The notes: generated from the sequence alone by a model not told the origin. A DNA stretch of 64,000 nucleotides from Ditylenchus dipsaci (GCA_004194705.1 SADC01000119.1:1-64000); one strand, 5' to 3'. Counted from the first letter of the stretch, positions 47,401 to 56,525 are shown. Program-made: numbers and translations.

Positions 47401-50400
47401 TCAAAATTTTATTTTTGTAACTCAAATCTCAACAATCATTTTATATACAGTCGAATTTCTCTGTAACGACTCTGAAGGGACCGGACGTTATAAAGAGAGT
47501 CGTTATAAAGAAATTCGCTATATCTAATGACTGTCTGTCCAATTTTACATGTAAAAGTTCTATAAAGTCGTTGTATGGAACGGCTTTTTAACACTTGAGG
47601 CACCAAGCTGGGTCGTTATAACGACCGTTATATAGAGCGGCTCTTGAACAGTAGGGACCAGAAATTTGGGTCGTTATAAAGAGGGTTGTTATAAGGAAAG
47701 TCGGCGCTACCGGAGTTATAAGCCCACTGCGCCCCCGAAGGGGCGCAGTGGGCAATGCCAAAACTCGATTTTGCCCAAAACTCGATTTTTTATTGACCAG
47801 AACTTAAAAATAATGCCTTTTTTGAACTTCTGAGGCGATTTTGAGTCGATATAGGGTGTTTGGAAACACTTTTAAAAAAATTCCATTTGGGGGGGGTATA
47901 CTCCGGTAGGGTCGGAAAGTCAATAAAATATTAACTGACCAAGAATTTGACTGACCAATTTCAGATTTTTTCAAATTGGTTTTTGCGATAAAAAATTAGG
48001 GTTGGGTTCAGTCGTTTTTACGAAAAAACTATTGGGAAGACCATTTCCAAGAAGAAATTTTTTTGACAAAGTTTCTACAAAAAGCATGATACCCACCCTT
48101 ATGGTCGAAAACATAAGGTGCCTGGATACCTATTTAAAAAATCAAAAGATGGAATTTGAACATAGTTTTGTTAGCTGGGGCCTACTGCATAAAGAAGCTC
48201 TGGTATGCATGCTTTTTCATGCATCCAGAGTCACTTTCGAGTGATTTGTGTCTAAGGTATCTGGGTGTGCGCTTAAAAACATATTTAATAATGAGAGTTC
48301 TACACAAGATTAAAAAATATTTTAAATATATATAAAGTCGATGAATTCCGCAATCTATGAATTCAGTGTCGATGAGTTCGATGCCGATGAATTCGCTTAA
48401 CGACCTCAATTTCATAATAAGACGTTTCATGATTTCAGTCGGATTGGTCAGTCAATAAATACCCTGGTCAGTTGATATTAGTTAGTCGAATTCTTGGTCA
48501 GTCGAATTGATCAGTTGAATTCTTGGTCAATCGAAACTCGTCCTCATTTCAATCGAATTCCCTTGTGACCAACCAAATTTTTTTTCAAGTCGTTATAAAG
48601 AGAGTCGTTATAGAGAGATTCGACTGTAATATCATTTATTTGTGAAAAACTGACAGAATTGTACTTTATTTTGCAAAATGTACAGGCTGACTCAAAGTAA
48701 TGGGTATTTTTCGAAAATTTTGCGTAGGTAGCCCTTGTCCGGTCGATTCTCGATTTTTTTCGGAAATGTCCACGAAAGTATTACTTAGAGAGCACAAAAA
48801 TTGATCTTTTTATTTTTTCATCCTGTTTCAGCTCAGAACAAAATGATGTATAAAGCAGAGCAAGAAAATTAAAAAAACTTGGACATTCAGACAACTGCTG
48901 CGTTAATTTTCAAAAAACACCCAATACTTCTGATCACCCTGTACTTTCGAAATTTTAAGATGACGCGCTCGATTCTTTAATTTCAAGTGCTAGACAGCCC
49001 CAATCACAACTTTCATGCTCATTTTTTTAAATATGAAAAAAATTTCAGCATTGTGGATAACTCATTGAGGTACAAGTTAAAGTATGCAATATATTGGTCC
49101 AATCCTGATGGGTTTCGGCATGTTTATGCTGATTATTTGCTGTGTAATCACACTGGAATCTAGGGACAAACACGCTCAGGTGACCGAAATCTTGGTTGTA
49201 TCCCTTTTCTACAATCCTTTGGTTGCAGATAATTCAAGAAGAGAGCAGTGAATATAGGAGGAAGTCTAAACTGAGCATGTCCGCCACTGCCACAAAAACC
49301 TCTTGCTGTCGCCAACAGGGGAACAAGAGAAATTGCAGACACCGGCTTATAAGGAAAATGGTCAGGCAATGGGCAAAATCACCACCCTCATTAGGTGAGC
49401 CTTTTTTCATAATACAGTCGACACTCTCACTTAGAACGCTTCCACTTGGGACAGAAATTCGTTCCCGCCTCGGGTCCGACACTTTTTAGTGGTTTCTAAA
49501 AAAAGGGGGCATTGAGGATCAGTCTGTCAAAAAAGAATCGGCAAAAGTATTTAAAACTTGAGGTAAAAAAGGTGTCGAGTCCGGTGAATTGGCCGTTCCC
49601 TTGAGTGTCCTAAGTGAGAGCGTCGACTGTCGACCAATGGGGAGCTGGTTCACAATATGGACCCCAAATTTTTTCCTCAAAAACACCTTAATTTGTCATT
49701 TACTTGCATACACTAAAAGCTGATAAAAACGCTTGTTTTTATTTAATATATGATTTAGGCGACATGGATGCTCTGAAGTCTCTCAATCTACGTGGTCTTC
49801 TTCGATTGCTAGACTCAAAGACAGACAATGAGTTCATTCGATGGTTTCAGGAAATAGATCTTCTGCATTCTACTCGTGTGTGTCCAAACTGCAATAAGTC
49901 GATGAAGTTTTTCCAGTGCGACTCGAATGGGAATGGAAAATCAAGTCTTTATTGGAGGTGCTCAAATTCAAGAAGATGTCCGAAGCGCCGAAATTGGATT
50001 CTATCAGCACACCTTCTTCGAGGAACACAAACTTCCATTGAAAGAGGTCTGCAATTGAACAGCTTAACATGATGCTTTTTCTCATAATGCTTATTTATCA
50101 GATCTTATTCTATCCTACTACTGGGTTCATGGAATGGCGAATGAACAACGTTGATCAGAGAATTCGTCGTGACGATGGTACAAAATAAATCAACGTGTTT
50201 TTCTGGGTATTATAGGTATGTTTTAGGGACTACAATTGGAAAGAAAACTTCTGCTCTCTATCGTAAGCTATTCTCAGATGTATGCGTTGAGTACTTCCTC
50301 CGTAATCCGGTACGCATTGGTGGTCCAAACGTTATCGTTGAGGTGGATGAATCTTTGATTGCGAGTAAAAGAAAATATAACGTGGGTCGAGTACCAGTGG

Positions 50401-53400
50401 ATCTTCAGAAGGGAACAAAACAATGGTTCTTCGGTGGAGTGGAAAGAGGTATGAATTTAAATTTACACTTGCTTATCTTTGATCACATTTTGTAGGGAAT
50501 TCAACTGAGTGCTTTATCATTCCTATCCCGGATCAAACTTCGGCTACACTCTGTCAAGCTATTTCTCATTACGTTTTGCCAGGTTCAGTGGTTATGCACG
50601 ATGCCCTCCGTTCATACCAGGCAATCGATCGTATGAAGGAAAGCTATGAACACCATGAAGTGCTTCACAAGTGGGTCCAGAACGACTAAAACAAAGTTTT
50701 TTAGATATAGGAAACAAAATGTAGGTATAACTTCGTCGCTCCGGATAACGCAGAGGTCTATACACAGACAATCGAATCTGTTTGGGGGAATTTAAACAAG
50801 CAAATCGCAGTCGTGGAGGTACTTCTCGCAATTTGTTCATTGTCTTCCTATCAGAATGCCTTCGGAAAAAGAAATTTCATTGTTCAGACGACTTTTATTT
50901 TTTTTTGGAAATATGTTTCCGAATTGTTTGTAAATGTAAATGGTGAAATACATGTTCGCGCCACGCTAGACTCAGAATGGGATTTCGACGTGTTTGATAA
51001 TGAATAAATAATAAATCTGTGTGTTTTGAGGGCATTTCGTTGATAATAAGGCTTGACTTTACTTGACCCCCCCCACGGCTGACCCACTTTGATTACAATT
51101 TTGAAAAAACCGATTGCATATTCGTGTTTCTCGACCCGATTTAGGCGCGAATTTACCGATCGTTTCCGGTAAAGTGAAAAAAATTTTTTCAAACCACAGG
51201 GGGGTATCATGGATTTTAGTCAAAATTTGAAAAATTTGAATTCGCGCCTTTTGAATTTTGAAGGGATTAAGGGCTGTATAGGGGCTAGGTACATTTCGCA
51301 AAAAACGAAACTTGGCAAAAACGAAAGTCGGCAAAACGAAAGTTGTCGAAACGATACTTGGCGAAACGAAACTTGGCAAAACAAAAGTTGGCAAAACGAA
51401 ACTTGTCAAAACGAAAGTTGTCAAAACGAAATTTGGCAAAACGGAACTTGGCAAAACAAAACTTGGCAAAACGAAACTTGGCAAAAACGAAAGTTGGCGA
51501 AAAATTGCCTTGGTCCCCCTGTTGTCCGAAAATGTCTAAAAATCGAAATTTTTTCTCTTCTCTCAAAACGCAAAAAGGCAATTTTTGCCAACTTTCGTTT
51601 TACTAAGTTTCGTTTTGCTAACACGGGAAAGGCACGACCCGGGTGTGCCTATTAAAAAACGTTATATACCAAAATGTAGCCCTAATTGAGCTAGTTAAGG
51701 AACCGTTCGCAGAATCTGCTATGGATCAATCTACGCTGAGAAATAATCTTTTTAAAATTACAAAAAAATTGTGTTGACATATAAGTCAAGAACAACCCTT
51801 TTCAAACATGTGAGTTGGTGGCCGAGTGGATGAGTGGTGCGGCGCCGAACCTGTTTCTTTTTTTTCGGGAAAGGTTCGACTCCAGTCGCGTGCACGTCTT
51901 TTTTATTTTCGGTTTTTTAAAGCTTCACTTTCCTACACAAAATGACACGGGGAGAACAATAAAAATATTTTTAACGTCGTCGGATTTGTAATACACATTG
52001 TGAAAGTATATATTTCATTTACGAACAACGAACAATTAATGACAATGATTATACAGTCGAGTCCCGCTAACCCGGCACCCCAAAAAGTTCGTTCCCGCCT
52101 TGGGTCCGACACTTTTTTTAAGGATAATATTTTTTTCTTACCGCAAAACACTCGAAAATTACCGCAAATCATTTTTTATTACCGCAATTTGATTTTCCCG
52201 CAAAATACTTTTTTATTACCGCAAAATACTTTTTTCTTACCGCAAAATACTTTTTCTTACCGCAAAATACTTTTTTCTTACCGCAATTTGATTTTCCCGC
52301 AAAATACTTTTTTCTTACCGCAAATACTTTTTCTTACCGCAAATACTTTTTCTTACCGCAAAATGCTTTTTTCTTACCGCAAAATACTTTTTTCTTACCG
52401 CAAAATACTTTTTCTTACCGCAAAATACTTTTTCTTACCGCGGAATAACTCGGATCCCTCAGAATCCCACCCCGGAATGGCCAGAAGCCCCTGAAAGTTG
52501 GTTTTTTCGGGGTTTACTAAAGGGGAGTAAACTTTTCGAGAAAAATCGATTGAGCGGATCAGATTTCGGGTCCGATGGGCTTAATCGCTCAGAATTCTAG
52601 GTTTATGGTGGTTTCGAGTGGTTCAGGTGGAGTTGTGGGCGATTGAGCCGATCGGACCCGAAACCTGATCCGCTCAATCGAATTTTCGCAAAAAGTTTAC
52701 CCCCCCCCTTTAGTAAACCCGAAAAAACCAACTTTCAGGGGCTTCTGGCCATTCTGGGGTGGGATCTGAGGGATCCAAGTTGTTTCCTGACTGAAAAATT
52801 CAAATTCCCGCAAAATTTTGACTAAAAACGACGAGAAAATTTTTTGCGGTAAGAAAAAAGTATTTTTGCGGTAAAAAAAAGTATTTTGCGGTAATAAAAA
52901 AGTATTTTGCGGTAATAAAAAAGTATTTTGCGGGAAAATCAAATTGCGGTAATAAAAAAATGATTTGCGGTAATTTTCAAGTGTTTTGCGGTAAGAAGAA
53001 AGTACCATCCTTTTTTTAACCCAATTTTCGAATTATTTTTTCAATTGTGTTTTTACAGTCTGATAGCAAATATCGTGAGGATTCCGATTTTGCCGATCGT
53101 TTTTCAAAAACCTAATATTTTTGGCTCTAAAAGACCAAAACCCCGCTAACCCGGCACCATATTTTTAAAAAGGGTGCCGGGTTAGCGGGGTTTTGTTCTT
53201 TTAGAGCCAAAATATTAGGTTTTTGAAAAACGATCGGCAAAATCGGAATCCTCACGATATTTGCTATCAGACTGTAAAAACACAATTGAAAAAATACTTC
53301 GAAAATTGGGTTAAAAAAGTGTCGGACCCAAGGCGGGAACGAACTTTTTGGGGTGCCGGGTTAGCGGGACTCGACTGTACCGTATATATATAATATATAT

Positions 53401-55290
53401 AAAATATATACCGTTCACAATGTGTATTACAAATCCGACGACGTTAAAAATATTTTTATTGTTCTCCCCGTGTCATTTTGTGTAGGAAAGTGAAGCTTTA
53501 AAAAAACCGAAAATAAAAAAGACGTGCACGCGACTGGAGTCGAACCTTTCCCGAAAAAAAAGAAACAGGTTCGGTGCCGCACCACTCATCCACTCGGCAC
53601 CAACTCACATGTTTGAAAAGGGTTGTTCTTGACTTATATGTCAACACAATTTTTTGTAATTTTAAAAGATTATTTCTCAGCGTAGATTGATCCATAGCAG
53701 ATTCTGCGAACGGTTCCTTAACTAGCTCAATTAGGGCTACATTTTGGTATATAACGTTTTTTAATAGGCCACACCCGGGTCGTGCCTTTCCCGTGTAAGT
53801 TACGTTTTGCCAAATTTCGTTTTGCCAACTTTCGTTTTGCCAAGTTTCATTTTGACAAGTTTCGTTTTGCCAAGATTTGTTTTGACAAAACCCACGTTTG
53901 CCAAGTTTCGTTTTTGCCAAATGTATCCTAGTTGTATAGGGAGGGGAAGGAAATAAAGGGGCCAATTTTGAACAAAAGGAAGATGTTAAACATAGTTTTG
54001 AATACTGGGGCCTACCGCATAAATAAACTCTGGTATGCATGCTTTTTCATGCATCCAAAGTCTTTTTCGAGTGATTTGTGTCTAAGGTATGTGTGTTTGC
54101 GCATCTCAACTCCAAGCCCCAAGCCCCCTGCGCACCCGAAGGGGGAAGAAGGGATTAAGGGATTAAGGGATTTTTTGAAGAGATTAAGGGCTGTATAGGG
54201 AGGGGAAGGGAATAAAAGGGGCCACTTTTATGGCAGAACGTTAGAAAAAACATATATTTATATATTCTGGCTGTCTTACCATGTTTTTTAACTGAGCCGT
54301 GGCAAAAAGAGCCTCTATATGCATTTTATGATCAAGAGTACTTCTCGGAATCATGTCTAAGGTATGTGTGTGTGCGCATCTCAACTCCAAGCCCCCAAGC
54401 CCCTGCGCACCCGAAGGGGGCGCAGGGGGGCATGAGAGTTAGAGATGCGCGCACTCACTTACCGCACTCACTTTTGCCACGGCTCAGTTAAAAAACATGG
54501 TAAGACAGCCAGAATATACCAATATATGTTTTTTCGGCTATCCAGAACCTTTGGGGCCCCTCTCGCCAGAACCAAAGGGGTCCCAGTCATTTTAAGTCTA
54601 ATCTATGCGAAAAATAAGTAAGGCGCGAATTCAAATTTTCAAATTTTGACTAAAATCCATGACACCCCCCTGTGGTTTGAAAAAAATTTTTTTCACTTTA
54701 CCGGAAACGATTGGTAAATTCGCGCCTAAATCGGGGTCGAGAAACATGAATATGCAATCGGTTTTTCAAAATTGTAATCAAAAGTGGGTCAGCCGTGGGG
54801 GGGGTCAAGTAAAGTGTTACCGATAATAATTTTGGGTCCATATTGTGAACCAGTTCCACTGTAACACTATCCGCAGGAAACCACTCCCACAAAAATGGCT
54901 TTGGTCTGGTCTTGTACTTTCATTTTCTCGGTGGATATTTCTATTTCTCTAGTATTAATCGTTGCTAAATTCGCTACAGAAAAGAATTACCAAAATATAC
55001 AAACAGGTTTCAGTGAATGTCACACCAACATCACTCAACCTCCAGAAGCGGCATCAACTAACTTGTTTGCAGTGAAGGCAGAAGTACATTCACAGAAGTG
55101 TTTGCCGGTCAAATCACCTCCTAGTTCAGAGCATGCGGATGGACTGAGGACTGTCTACAGTATAGTCCACACTAGAGCAAACACTCAAGGTAAAGCTCCA
55201 ATCGTAAGGGTGGAGTCTGTGCTCGAGCTTTCATCTATGGCGACTCCCCTCAGTCATTCTGGCAGTGGCTCCACGTTGGCAAGCATTTAA
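41404..55290 (+). CDS. TMEM200-like two-pass membrane protein
   Basis: Inferred exons: 41404-41565 (basic N-terminus, [19 protein letters not shown]; Met 41386 is also in frame), 46690-46790 (first membrane segment, [20 protein letters not shown]), 46839-46876, 49049-49179 (second segment, [20 protein letters not shown], then [10 protein letters not shown]), 49229-49394 ([12 protein letters not shown], basic, Cys-rich) and a last exon from 54953 or 55007 to the stop at 55290 (Ser/Pro-rich tail). The Y-x-G-P-x-x-M-G membrane motif followed by an E-x-R-D-K turn is the signature of the TMEM200 family, whose function is poorly known. The phase from exon 5 to the last exon fits. Small frame problems exist at the exon 2/3 join and at about 49085. 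Introns contain most of the transposons in this half of the window, including a complete-length Merlin copy. Confidence 0.75.
41873..42155. mobile_element. hAT MITE filled with GGTTAACCGACCG repeats
   Basis: This 283-bp element starts TAGAGTAGTTCACGGTCGG and ends with the inverse. The perfect 8-bp target duplication GTAATAAT is at 41865-41872 and 42156-42163. Nearly the whole interior is reiterated GGTTAACCGACC / AACCGGGTA / GAAAACCG motif. It lies in intron 1 of the TMEM200-like gene. Confidence 0.92.
42238..42448. mobile_element. 211-bp hAT MITE, copy A
   Basis: The left end CAGAGCTCGTA and right end TACTTGCCCTG are imperfect TIRs. The perfect 8-bp target duplication GGTTAGAA is at 42230-42237 and 42449-42456. 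The interior is palindromic around TGACCATTTTTCTCAAAAAT. It is the same length and family as 59509-59719; a degenerate third piece lies near 44080-44115. Confidence 0.85.
42660..43480. repeat. Dispersed repeat with GC-rich hairpin core
   Basis: It shares with 1236-1960 and 53990-54470 the blocks TTTTTCATGCATCC, GAGTGATTTGTGTCTAAGGT, the hairpin GCGCCCCCGAAGGGGGCGC (about 43044) and the CAAGTAAAGTG end (about 43460). The arms are inverted (GACCGAAATTCGACTTTTTGCC at 42822 versus sequence near 43310). It is non-coding and lies in intron 1 of the TMEM200-like gene. Confidence 0.65.
43480..45465. other. Intronic, mostly unique sequence
   Basis: Within TMEM200-like intron 1. Features seen are a fragment of the 211-bp hAT family near 44080, a CCTTGGTTCTCTTG motif near 44195, and a GTAGTAGTAG/ACTACC-rich patch near 45260-45370. 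No exon is supported. Confidence 0.35.
45470..45690. repeat. ACCAAGTGG family, copy 4 (decayed)
   Basis: The left part is ATATCCACCTGGGACAATTT and the right part ends GGACGACCACTTGGTTCAGT; inner ACAAACTTCTTTTAAG-type arms are weakly paired. It is recognisable mainly by the conserved right end. Confidence 0.5.
45780..46175. repeat. Palindrome with reiterated TTGCCCCTTTTT motif
   Basis: TTGCCCTTTTT/TTGCCCCTTTT units recur in the left half (about 45890-46000) and their inverse AAAAAGGGGCAAGA in the right half (46070-46155). The ends GCAACAATTCAATTTGATCC-like and GGGCAACATTTCAGTTACAT are loosely mirrored. It lies in intron 1 of the TMEM200-like gene. Confidence 0.65.
46435..46614 (+). other. Possible alternative exon of the TMEM200-like gene
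   Basis: An open stretch beginning [17 protein letters not shown] and continuing with [13 protein letters not shown] has the basic character expected just before a first membrane segment and lies 75 bp upstream of exon 2. A GT donor is possible at 46609. It could be an alternative first exon. No direct evidence supports its use. Confidence 0.3.
46909..47151. mobile_element. TA-flanked MITE
   Basis: The TIR CCGTAAAAACTCTATTAACT is mirrored at the right end, with TA at 46907-46908 and 47152-47153. Inner arms (AAAATCGTGTTTTTGGCATT versus AATGCCAAGAACACGATTTT-type) make it almost fully palindromic. It lies in the intron after TMEM200-like exon 3. Confidence 0.85.
47448..48626. mobile_element. 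TA-flanked pogo-like element with nested repeats
   Basis: TIRs CAGTCGAATTTCTCTGTAAC and its counterpart (AGAGAGATTCGACTG) lie next to TA at 47446-47447 and 48627-48628. The subterminal motif GTTATAAAGAGAGTCG is reiterated at both ends. Between about 47710 and 48590 are parts of the GC-hairpin repeat (CGCCCCCGAAGGGGCG at 47731; ATGCTTTTTCATGCATCCAG at 48206) and degenerate CTTGGTCAGTCGAATT repeats (48435-48545). Confidence 0.8.
48683..48941. mobile_element. TA-flanked MITE related to 15030-15445
   Basis: The ends CAGGCTGACTCAAAGTAATG and its degenerate inverse (ATACTTCTGATCACCCTG) are flanked by TA (48681-48682 and 48942-48943). The subterminal block GCGTAGGTAGCCCTTGTCCG matches the element at 15030. 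Confidence 0.75.
49415..49629. mobile_element. Pogo-like MITE directly upstream of Merlin
   Basis: The TIR CAGTCGACACTCTCACTTAG is mirrored as CTAAGTGAGAGCGTCGACTG. TA precedes the left end (49413-49414) but the right end is followed by TC, so the right TA is altered or lost. Its right end lies 11 bp from the Merlin TIR. Confidence 0.8.
49764..51007 (+). pseudogene. IS1595/ISXO2-type (Merlin) transposase
   Basis: This is the DDE transposase of the Merlin element. Order of features: an N-terminal segment with a Cys-rich zinc ribbon ([14 protein letters not shown], then WRCSNSRRC), then [13 protein letters not shown] with the first catalytic Asp, [22 protein letters not shown] with the second Asp, NFVAPDN and [11 protein letters not shown] with the third acidic residue, ending at a stop at 51007. 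A 47-nt GT-AG intron interrupts it at 50449-50495, and another short intron is likely near 50690-50735. The frame changes at about 49985 (after CPKRRN; the continuation is [13 protein letters not shown]), so as written it is broken. Whether this is decay or an assembly indel cannot be told from the sequence. The domain order matches the family fully. Confidence 0.85.
51304..51510. repeat. 15-bp tandem array CGAAACTTGGCAAAA
   Basis: About 13-14 imperfect units differ mainly at the GTTGTC/CTTGGC positions. As the unit is a multiple of three without stops, long open frames on both strands (51059-51655) result and should not be taken as genes. A shorter inverse array lies at 53805-53925. Confidence 0.85.
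51820..51900 (+). tRNA. tRNA-like pseudogene in foldback left arm
   Basis: GTTGGTGGCCGAGTGGATGA is close to a class II (Leu/Ser-type) tRNA D-arm and A-box, and AAAGGTTCGACTCCAGTC to a T-arm/B-box; a T-rich run follows. The middle carries a run of eight T (about 51860) that would stop Pol III, and the acceptor ends pair poorly. The mirror copy lies at 53520-53605 in the right arm. It is more likely a captured tRNA-derived segment than a working tRNA. Confidence 0.5.
52054..53377. mobile_element. TA-flanked pogo-like MITE in the foldback loop
   Basis: The TIR CAGTCGAGTCCCGCTAACCC and its inverse, followed by the GTTCGTTCCCGCCTTGGGTC block, are flanked by TA (52052-52053 and 53378-53379). It contains a palindrome with TTACCGC arrays (52137-53005) and a second near-perfect 300-bp palindrome (53018-53318) whose centre near 53168 repeats CCCCGCTAACCCGGCACC, the TIR sequence of the element itself. 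Confidence 0.85.
52137..53005. repeat. Palindrome with TTACCGCAAAATACTTTTTT arrays
   Basis: The left arm has about 14 reiterations of a 19-23-nt unit TTACCGCAAAATACTTTTTT (52137-52443), and the right arm about 7 of its inverse (52838-53005). The core (52444-52837) is a palindrome of the family seen at 1960-2300 and 29640-30010 (CCAGAAGCCCCTGAAAGTTG / CAACTTTCAGGGGCTTCTGG). Confidence 0.85.
53990..54500. repeat. GC-hairpin repeat family, two partial copies
   Basis: ATGCTTTTTCATGCATCCAA and GTGATTTGTGTCTAAGGTAT recur from 42950 and 48206. The CGCACCCGAAGGGGG hairpin occurs at 54127 and again at 54407. The segment also carries the empty target site of the foldback (about 54188-54205). Confidence 0.65.
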
Positions 55291-55530
55291 TCAGGAAAAA
55301 AGACAAATTTTAAGAAAACGGGTATTTCTATGCTACTATTTCGACCAATAAAAGATTCTAATAAAAATATAGCCTAGCTGGTGACCGATAGACCACCGTA
55401 GTGACAACAACTTTTCCCGGGAGCCAGGCTATCGACAGGATCATGACACTAAAGAGACTTTATAAGCTACACATGTTTACAAACAAATATCATGAAACGA
55501 CCCTCGTTCTTTGAAATGAATCAGAGGAAT

Positions 55531-56525
55531 TTATGGATTTCCGGAAGCTAGGCCATTGACAGGAATATTACAATCCACCATGGAAATCAGCTCTGTCGTG
55601 TCGATGAACACCAATTGGTCGTCGGTGGGAATGTCTCGAATTTTATAGCATCCTTCGGTAGGATCTTTGACGTTCACATAATAGATAGCCTCCTTCTCAC
55701 CCGACTTGTCCATCTTCCAATTAAACTGACTGAGATTCTTGGCGCACACATGAGTATTGCATGGCTGAAATATCTGTACTCACTACTCAACAGAAATAAG
55801 AGATCTCACAGCTATGTCTTCAAGTTCAGATAGATTCTCTGGACAAGGTGCATACTTTTCATACTTCCCTCTGGCTCGAACAATAGTGTCAGAAAGAATT
55901 TTGCGAGACTTTGTTGGCAGATGAGAAGAATTCTAGAGTTACTAAGGAGTACTTTAAAAACGGGGAAAGATATGAATTACCATAGCACATGGTTCTGAAC
56001 ACTCGCTCCACTCAGACCACTGATACAAGCAGGGCACTTCCTGGTTGGAAGTTTTGTTAGCCTAAAGCAAGAAATATGCGCACATATCGGCGAGAATCCA
56101 AAAAAAACTAACCCATACGAATTGAACCAAAGCATAGACGAAGAGACCAATAACCACCAGCAAAAAATGATGTTGATAAAAATGAGGAGCAGGTTGGTGA
56201 TCGAGAAGGCTCTGACATTCTTGTTTTGCACCAGCGGGCGAAGACGCTAAAAGTGGGAAGATGCATGCAGGAAATTAATTTATTTTTAACTGACTTGAAG
56301 CCATGTGGCGAAATAAGCTTTCTGAGATGGAAACAGCGCCTCTTCTTCATCCTCACTCAAGTCAGACAACTGTAAATAGGCTAATTACCATGTTTATAGC
56401 CGGAAAAAAAATCAAACCCGATCAGTGTATTCTCCAATCAAATCGACATCATTTGCTGGCTCTTCGATAGTCTTTTCTGCAACCGACGTCTCTGAAGGCA
56501 CTCCCATTTCATGTTCAGATGGCAT
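55531..56525 (-). CDS. Type II membrane protein with TSP1-like module
   Basis: Six exons, all GT-AG: 56525-56418, 56369-56295, 56246-56113, 56061-55981, 55932-55810 and 55764-55531; about 250 residues. Start MPSEHEMGVPSETSVAEK gives an acidic N-terminal region (SDLSEDEEEALF). Exon 3 holds a single membrane segment (TNLLLIFINIIFCWWLLVSS) with basic residues before it, so the C-terminus should be extracellular. Exons 4-6 carry CLYQWSEWSECSEPC, then RARGKYEKYAPC and PCNTHVC: the W-x-x-W-x-x-C core, Arg layer and Cys spacing of a thrombospondin type 1 repeat. Ligand and process are unknown. Exon 3 is 134 bp, one base short of the phase needed by exon 4, probably within its final G run. The 45-nt intron between exons 5 and 6 fixes the TSP1 cysteines. 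It is convergent with the TMEM200-like gene, 240 bp away. Confidence 0.72.

Larger units (their letters stand above)
51283..53932. mobile_element. Foldback transposon with 8-bp target duplication
   Basis: This 2650-bp palindrome is flanked by TGTATAGG (51275-51282 and 53933-53940). The uninterrupted site GGGCTGTATAGGGAGGGG is present at about 54188-54205, which confirms the insertion. The left arm begins with CTAGGTACATTT and an array of CGAAACTTGGCAAAA units (51304-51510); the right arm ends with the inverse array (53805-53925). Arms then share a unique block (51633-52010 versus 53409-53790) that includes a tRNA-like segment. The loop has been invaded by a pogo-like MITE (52054-53377). Confidence 0.85.
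49641..54857 (+). mobile_element. Merlin transposon with nested insertions
   Basis: The TIR GGAGCTGGTTCACAATATGG is mirrored at the right end (CCATATTGTGAACCAGTTCC). The transposase (49764-51007) lies next to the left end. Beyond it are an inverted pair of the GC-hairpin repeat family (arms 51044-51282 and 54617-54830), a 2.65-kb foldback (51283-53932) and other repeats, which together explain the 5.2-kb length. No identical 8-9-bp flanks were found, so the target duplication may have been eroded. It sits in the last intron of the TMEM200-like gene. Confidence 0.78.

Noticed and set aside
51059..51655. Overlapping long open frames on both strands with pentapeptide-like repeats
   Set aside because: They follow from a 15-bp stop-free tandem array in a foldback arm, so every frame in register is open. 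The peptide periodicity reflects the DNA repeat, not a pentapeptide-repeat protein.
51304..52445. Possible CRISPR array
   Set aside because: Units are directly adjacent or degenerate without unique spacers, mirrored in inverted arms, and the genome is eukaryotic.
52000..52494. 164-codon open frame with YRKILFS-type repeats
   Set aside because: It is produced by the TTACCGCAAAATACTTTTTT array and lies wholly within a non-coding palindrome.
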